Positions 58,574 to 62,519 of a stretch of 62,519 bases of DNA are shown piece by piece. The position numbers and the translations under genes were made by a program. Every line of letters begins with the position of its first letter. The stretch's first letter is position 1. Below the pieces are notes generated by a model. The model did not search any database, had not been told where the DNA came from, and worked only from the letters and a program-made list of their open reading frames with translations. This stretch comes from Bacteroidales bacterium (lineage in GTDB: Bacteria > Bacteroidota > Bacteroidia > Bacteroidales > WCHB1-69): the NCBI GenBank assembly GCA_017962275.1, contig JAGCVQ010000070.1, forward strand, positions 1 to 62,519, in the 5' to 3' direction.

Positions 58574-60619
58574 ATGAAGAACATACGCACTCTTTTGACG
58601 ACCTGCCTGATGGCGTGTCTGTCCGTTTTTGTGTTCGCACAGACCGTCGCTCCCGTGAAATGGGCTTATAAGACGGTGAAAGTCAATGATTCCGTGGCGG
58701 AGCTGCAGTTCACCGCCACCATCGAGCCCAACTGGCACCTCTACGCCCAGAAGCCCGGCCAGAACCAGATCGAGCAGCCCTTAGTGTTCAACTTCACCAA
58801 ATCGCCCAAATACGAGCGCATCGGCAAGGTGACCGAACCGACCCCGCAGAGCGACTACGACGACCTGCTGGACGCACACTCCAACTTCTACTCGAAGCAG
58901 GTGACGTTCAAACAGCGCGTGAAAGTGAAGGACGACCAGCCGTTCACTGTGCAGGGCAAATTGGAGGGACAGGCCTGCATCGAGGGCCGTTGCACCCCCA
59001 TCGAGGAGAAGTTCTCCTTCGACATCAAGGATTTCCATCCCGCAGTGGCCGCTGTTGCGGAAGAGAACACCGAGCCGGAAGAGGCGGACAGCGAGGTCGC
59101 TGAAGCCGATGCGAATGCGCAAATCGCCCCCGCCGCTGAGGAACCCGCAGCCAACGCCGAAGAGGAAGAATCCCTGCTGATGTACTTTTTAGGCGCGGTC
59201 TTGGGCGGTCTCGTCGGTCTGCTGATGCCCTGCGTCTTCCCGATGATCCCGATGACCGTCTCCTACTTCTCGAAAGACGGCAACACGGGCAAGCGCAACG
59301 CCATGCTCTACGGCTTCTTCATCATCCTGATTTTCGTGATTTTCGGTTTGGTGCTCTCGCTGATTTTCGGCGCGGACCTCGGCAACGTCCTCAGCACCCA
59401 CTGGATCCCGAACATCCTCTTCGCGGTCATCTTCTTCATCTTCGCCCTCTCGTTGCTCGGCTACTTCGAAATCACCCTGCCGAGCTCTTGGGTGAATGGT
59501 TCCGCCAAGCGTCAGAACGCGGGCAGTGTGGCCGGCATCTTCTTCATGGCCCTGACCCTCGTGCTGGTCTCTTTCTCCTGCACGCTGCCCATCGCGGGCG
59601 CGGTGGCCCTCAACGCCGCCGGCGGCTCCTTCCTGAAGCCCGTCATCGGCATGTTGGGCTTCTCGCTCGGCATCGCCGTGCCGTTCACGCTCTTCGCGCT
59701 CTTCCCCAACATGCTGAAGAAGCTGCCGAAGTCCGGCGGCTGGATGAACACCCTCAAGGTGGTGCTCGCCTTCGTGGAATTGGCCTTCGCGCTGAAGTTC
59801 ATCAACGTGCCCGACCAGACCTACCACTGGCGCATCCTCGACCGTGAGGTCTATCTCTCCTTGTGGATTGTATTGTTCTCACTGTTAGGTTTTTACCTGC
59901 TCGGCAAAATCAAATTCCCGCACGATGACGACTATCCCGTGCAGAAGAGCTGGTTCCGTTTCCTGCTCTCCGTGGCGGTCTTCTCCTTCGTGGTCTATAT
60001 GGTTCCCGGTCTGTTCGGCGCCCCGCTGAAGGCCATCTCCGGCTGGCTCCCGCCGATGACCACCCAGGACTTCGACATCGCCAACATCGTGCGTACCGAG
60101 AGCGGTGCCGGCGGTGGACAAGCGGCCACTTACCAATGGACGGAGGAACCGATGTATGCCGACAAGTTAGAGATCCCGTTCGGCATCAAGGGCTACTTCG
60201 ACTACGACCAGGCGCTGCGCGTGGCCAAGAAGGAGGGCAAGCCCGTCTTCCTCGACTTCACCGGACACGGCTGCACCAACTGCCGTAACGTGGAGAACGC
60301 CGTCTGGATCGATCCCGAGGTGCGCCGCATCTTCGCCGAGGAGGTCATCGTCTGCACCATGTACGCCGACGACAAGGTGATTCCGCTGCCCGACGAGGAG
60401 AAGGGCAAGCTCACCGACGCCAACGGCGACCCCATCACCATGCTCGGGGCCAAGAACCGCTACATCGAGCAGAACATCTACAACGAGAATTCCCAACCTT
60501 GCTATTTCGTGGTGGATCCCACCGGAAACGTCCTTTCCGGCCCGACCTATTACGAACGCGACAAGGACAAATACATCGCGTTTTTGCGGAAGGGAATTGA
60601 TGCGTATAAAGCGAAATGA
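58574..60619 (+). CDS. dsbD: Thiol:disulphide interchange protein DsbD
   Basis: 681 residues. A signal peptide, then a periplasmic alpha-type domain (about 20-160) with the Cys pair in QACIEGRCTPIEE, an acidic Ala/Glu linker, and an eight-helix CcdA-like membrane domain from about 195 with LLMPCVFPMIPMTVSYF and VSFSCTLPIAG Cys. The C-terminal thioredoxin domain has FLDFTGHGCTNCRNVE. The protein carries reducing power from cytoplasmic thioredoxin to periplasmic proteins. A copy of the 39-bp repeat lies between it and lnt. Confidence 0.93.
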   Translation: MKNIRTLLTTCLMACLSVFVFAQTVAPVKWAYKTVKVNDSVAELQFTATIEPNWHLYAQKPGQNQIEQPLVFNFTKSPKYERIGKVTEPTPQSDYDDLLDAHSNFYSKQVTFKQRVKVKDDQPFTVQGKLEGQACIEGRCTPIEEKFSFDIKDFHPAVAAVAEENTEPEEADSEVAEADANAQIAPAAEEPAANAEEEESLLMYFLGAVLGGLVGLLMPCVFPMIPMTVSYFSKDGNTGKRNAMLYGFFIILIFVIFGLVLSLIFGADLGNVLSTHWIPNILFAVIFFIFALSLLGYFEITLPSSWVNGSAKRQNAGSVAGIFFMALTLVLVSFSCTLPIAGAVALNAAGGSFLKPVIGMLGFSLGIAVPFTLFALFPNMLKKLPKSGGWMNTLKVVLAFVELAFALKFINVPDQTYHWRILDREVYLSLWIVLFSLLGFYLLGKIKFPHDDDYPVQKSWFRFLLSVAVFSFVVYMVPGLFGAPLKAISGWLPPMTTQDFDIANIVRTESGAGGGQAATYQWTEEPMYADKLEIPFGIKGYFDYDQALRVAKKEGKPVFLDFTGHGCTNCRNVENAVWIDPEVRRIFAEEVIVCTMYADDKVIPLPDEEKGKLTDANGDPITMLGAKNRYIEQNIYNENSQPCYFVVDPTGNVLSGPTYYERDKDKYIAFLRKGIDAYKAK

Positions 60620-60640
60620 TAACGCCTTTTCTTGCGAGTC

Positions 60641-60679
60641 GGAGGTTCCGCCGCCTCCTATCGTCGGCGGCGGAATGAC
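60641..60679. repeat. 39-bp dispersed repeat
   Basis: Identical to 44-82. It can fold through GGAGG/CCTCC and CCGCCG/CGGCGG stems. Confidence 0.9.
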
Positions 60680-60705
60680 AAATCATTATATAGACGGGAT
60701 AAAAG

Positions 60706-62382
60706 ATGAATTGGAACAAATGGTATATTAAATTAGCCCTCAGCGTTTTAAGTGGATTGATATTGTCCCTCGCGTGGTATGTGCGCGGGGCGGCGATTAT
60801 CATCATGTTGGCGTTTGTGCCGCTGTTTTGGTTGAGCGACATCTCGCTGAAGGAGGGCAAACGCAACGCTTTCGGGCGCGGCATCCTGCTGTTCTATCCC
60901 GCGTTCTTCGTCTTCAACCTCATCACCACCTACTGGATCGCCTACTGCACCAAGGAAGGCGCGGCCGCGGCCGTCGTTGCCAACGCGCTACTGCAGACCC
61001 TCACCCTATCCGCATGGCACGCCTGTCGCAAACAAGTGGAAAACAAAGTGTTACAGGCTGTGATGCTCATCGCCTTCTGGATTTCTTTCGAGTACCTGCA
61101 TCTCAACTGGGACCTGACCTGGCCGTGGCTCAACCTCGGCAACGTTTTCGCCAGTATGCCCGGGATGGTGCAATGGTACAGCATCACGGGCACATTGGGC
61201 GGCACAGTGTGGATTCTGATTTGCAACTTCCTTGTTTACTGTGATCCACTAACGAACAGGGAGCAGAAAAAACGTCCGCGCAAGGTCGGCAGCATTGTTA
61301 CCCTTGCCGTTCTTATCGTGCCGATGCTCATTTCCCTTCTGATGTATAGGTTGGCCATGCGGCAAATCGACGAAACCACCCCGATAGAGGCGGTCATCGT
61401 GCAGCAGAACACCGACCCGTGGAACGAGGAGTACCGCCTCACCAACGAGCAGCACATCCAGCGGATCCTCGATGTGGCGAAACCATATATCACGGCAAAG
61501 ACCAACCTCATCATCACCCCCGAATCCGCCGTGTCGCACACCATCGAGATGGGGGCACTGCGGAACCACACCTTTATGGAGGGCGACACCCGTTTCGAAG
61601 GGTTCTCCTTATTCGACAGTGTGATAGCGACTTATCCGAACCTCAACTTCGTGTTGGGACTCTCCACCGTGAGCATTTCCGATCACAAAACCTCTCCTGT
61701 CGCGATAGAGTGCAACCCGGGACAATTCATGGAGTTTTACAATACCGCCGGATTCTACAACAAGAAGGGTTTGGTGAGCCACTACCACAAGAGCCGACTC
61801 GTGCCGGGTGTGGAGAAGATGCCCTTCCCAAAGGTGTTCGGCTTCCTCGAAAAAGCCATCATCGAGTTAGGCGGCTCCAACTCATCGCTGGGCACCGACA
61901 CGGCTCAGCGGGTCTTCGAATTTGATGTTGACGGCAAGAAAGTGCGCGTCGGGACAGGCATCTGCTACGAATCCATCTACGGCGAGCTGATGGGCCGCTT
62001 CGTGAAGAACGGCGCCAACGTGCTGTGCGTCATCACCAACGACTCGTGGTGGGACGACAGTCCGGGGCATGGTCAGCACTTCGAGATGTCGCGGCTGAGG
62101 GCTGTGGAGACACGCCGTTACGTGCTTCGAGCCGCCAACGGAGGCTTTTCCGGTGTCATCTCCCCGACCGGCAGTGTGCTGATGCGGACGAAATACAATG
62201 AGCGGACGGCCATCCAAACGCTCGTATGCGCCCAGACCCGCGAGACCTTCTACGTGAAGCACGGCGACTACCTCGCGCGAATCGCGGTGGTGCTGGCGGC
62301 GTTGGGACTGTTGTGGACGGCGTTGCAGCCTTTCCTCCGAAGGAAACGCACCAAACAGGAGGTGCAGACCTTTGACCGTTGA
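60706..62382 (+). CDS. lnt: Apolipoprotein N-acyltransferase
   Basis: 558 residues. N-terminal membrane helices (about 1-225, with WISFEYLHLNWDLTWPWLNLGN) precede a periplasmic nitrilase-fold domain. The catalytic triad is the Glu in ITPESAVSH, the Lys in YHKSRLVPGVEKMPF and the Cys in GTGICYES; NDSWWDDSPGHGQHFEMSRL follows. It adds the third acyl chain to lipoproteins in the inner membrane, which fits the several lipoproteins in this window. The last residues (TFDR) and stop are encoded by TTGACCT-type heptads. Confidence 0.93.
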   Translation: MNWNKWYIKLALSVLSGLILSLAWYVRGAAIIIMLAFVPLFWLSDISLKEGKRNAFGRGILLFYPAFFVFNLITTYWIAYCTKEGAAAAVVANALLQTLTLSAWHACRKQVENKVLQAVMLIAFWISFEYLHLNWDLTWPWLNLGNVFASMPGMVQWYSITGTLGGTVWILICNFLVYCDPLTNREQKKRPRKVGSIVTLAVLIVPMLISLLMYRLAMRQIDETTPIEAVIVQQNTDPWNEEYRLTNEQHIQRILDVAKPYITAKTNLIITPESAVSHTIEMGALRNHTFMEGDTRFEGFSLFDSVIATYPNLNFVLGLSTVSISDHKTSPVAIECNPGQFMEFYNTAGFYNKKGLVSHYHKSRLVPGVEKMPFPKVFGFLEKAIIELGGSNSSLGTDTAQRVFEFDVDGKKVRVGTGICYESIYGELMGRFVKNGANVLCVITNDSWWDDSPGHGQHFEMSRLRAVETRRYVLRAANGGFSGVISPTGSVLMRTKYNERTAIQTLVCAQTRETFYVKHGDYLARIAVVLAALGLLWTALQPFLRRKRTKQEVQTFDR

Positions 62383-62416
62383 CTTTGACCTTTGACTATT
62401 GACTATTGACCGTTAA
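62371..62416. repeat. Heptad array (TTTGACC/ATTGACT)
   Basis: About six units at 7-bp spacing, beginning within the last codons of lnt. Confidence 0.8.
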
Positions 62417-62444
62417 GGTCAGAATAGGATTTACATTTTTGCAG

Positions 62445-62478
62445 GTAGGGACGCGAAATTTGCGTCTCTACCTTTTTT
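62445..62478 (+). terminator. Palindrome serving as probable terminator
   Basis: A GTAGGGACGCGAAA / TTTGCGTCTCTAC near-palindrome of the common family (62445-62471), followed by CTTTTTTTA. Here a dispersed palindrome seems to double as the lnt terminator. Confidence 0.6.
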
Positions 62479-62519
62479 TATCTAATTATAGGAAAAATAC
62501 AGGGATTCCTTTCACGTTA

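Overview
The window reads as a chromosome fragment of an anaerobic Bacteroidota bacterium, most likely an uncultured gut or rumen Bacteroidales. The evidence is: two giant secreted adhesins and a C10 protease with type IX secretion (T9SS) C-terminal sorting domains; many promoters with the Bacteroidota -7 box TAnnTTTG; PPi-type phosphofructokinase; Na+-translocating NQR subunits; an ADP-forming acyl-CoA synthetase; and HdrA/HdrB-like and HypA/HypB proteins. No tRNA, rRNA, CRISPR array, prophage or complete insertion sequence was recognised.

Layout. 1-860: repeats and an ORF6N gene remnant. 932-11197: two T9SS surface proteins. 11279-19361: BirA, DUF4197 lipoprotein, PPi-PFK, MurA, a small lipoprotein, a glycosyltransferase, an outer-membrane barrel and an Ig-like lipoprotein. 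19574-25018: HypB, a large Fe-S flavoprotein, HypA and two membrane proteins, probably one operon. 25137-30918 (minus): HdrB-like, HdrA-like, LysM esterase, sigma-54 activator and LptE, read in that order. 31154-38842: C10 protease, an anchored protein, a patatin/barrel protein, and an MBOAT-SGNH acylation operon ending in an overlapping 39-residue microprotein. 39361-43323 (minus): nqrD, an orphan DNA methyltransferase, nqrE, nqrF. 43428-48733: ROK kinase, phosphohexomutase, ADP-forming acyl-CoA synthetase. 48836-58505: an AT-richer accessory island with an Rpn-type nuclease, a candidate structured RNA, five secreted proteins (LPP20-like, three CsgG-like paralogues with swapped C-termini, LPP20-like), a SEC-C protein and an XRE regulator. 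58574-62382: DsbD and Lnt.

Two signals stand out. First, the acylation operon (36443-38842) carries an unannotated microprotein whose C-terminal hexapeptide CLYTTF resembles the DltX acyl-shuttle motif, suggesting a complete Dlt-like envelope acylation machine in a Gram-negative anaerobe. Second, the intergenic DNA is strikingly organised. Low-complexity arrays of many different sequences, nearly all with a period of 7 bp, begin at or inside stop codons. A three-hairpin repeat lies just before start codons, always in the same orientation relative to the gene. A 28-bp palindrome is scattered between genes and in frame inside three coding sequences. Several proteins end in residues encoded by the heptad arrays.
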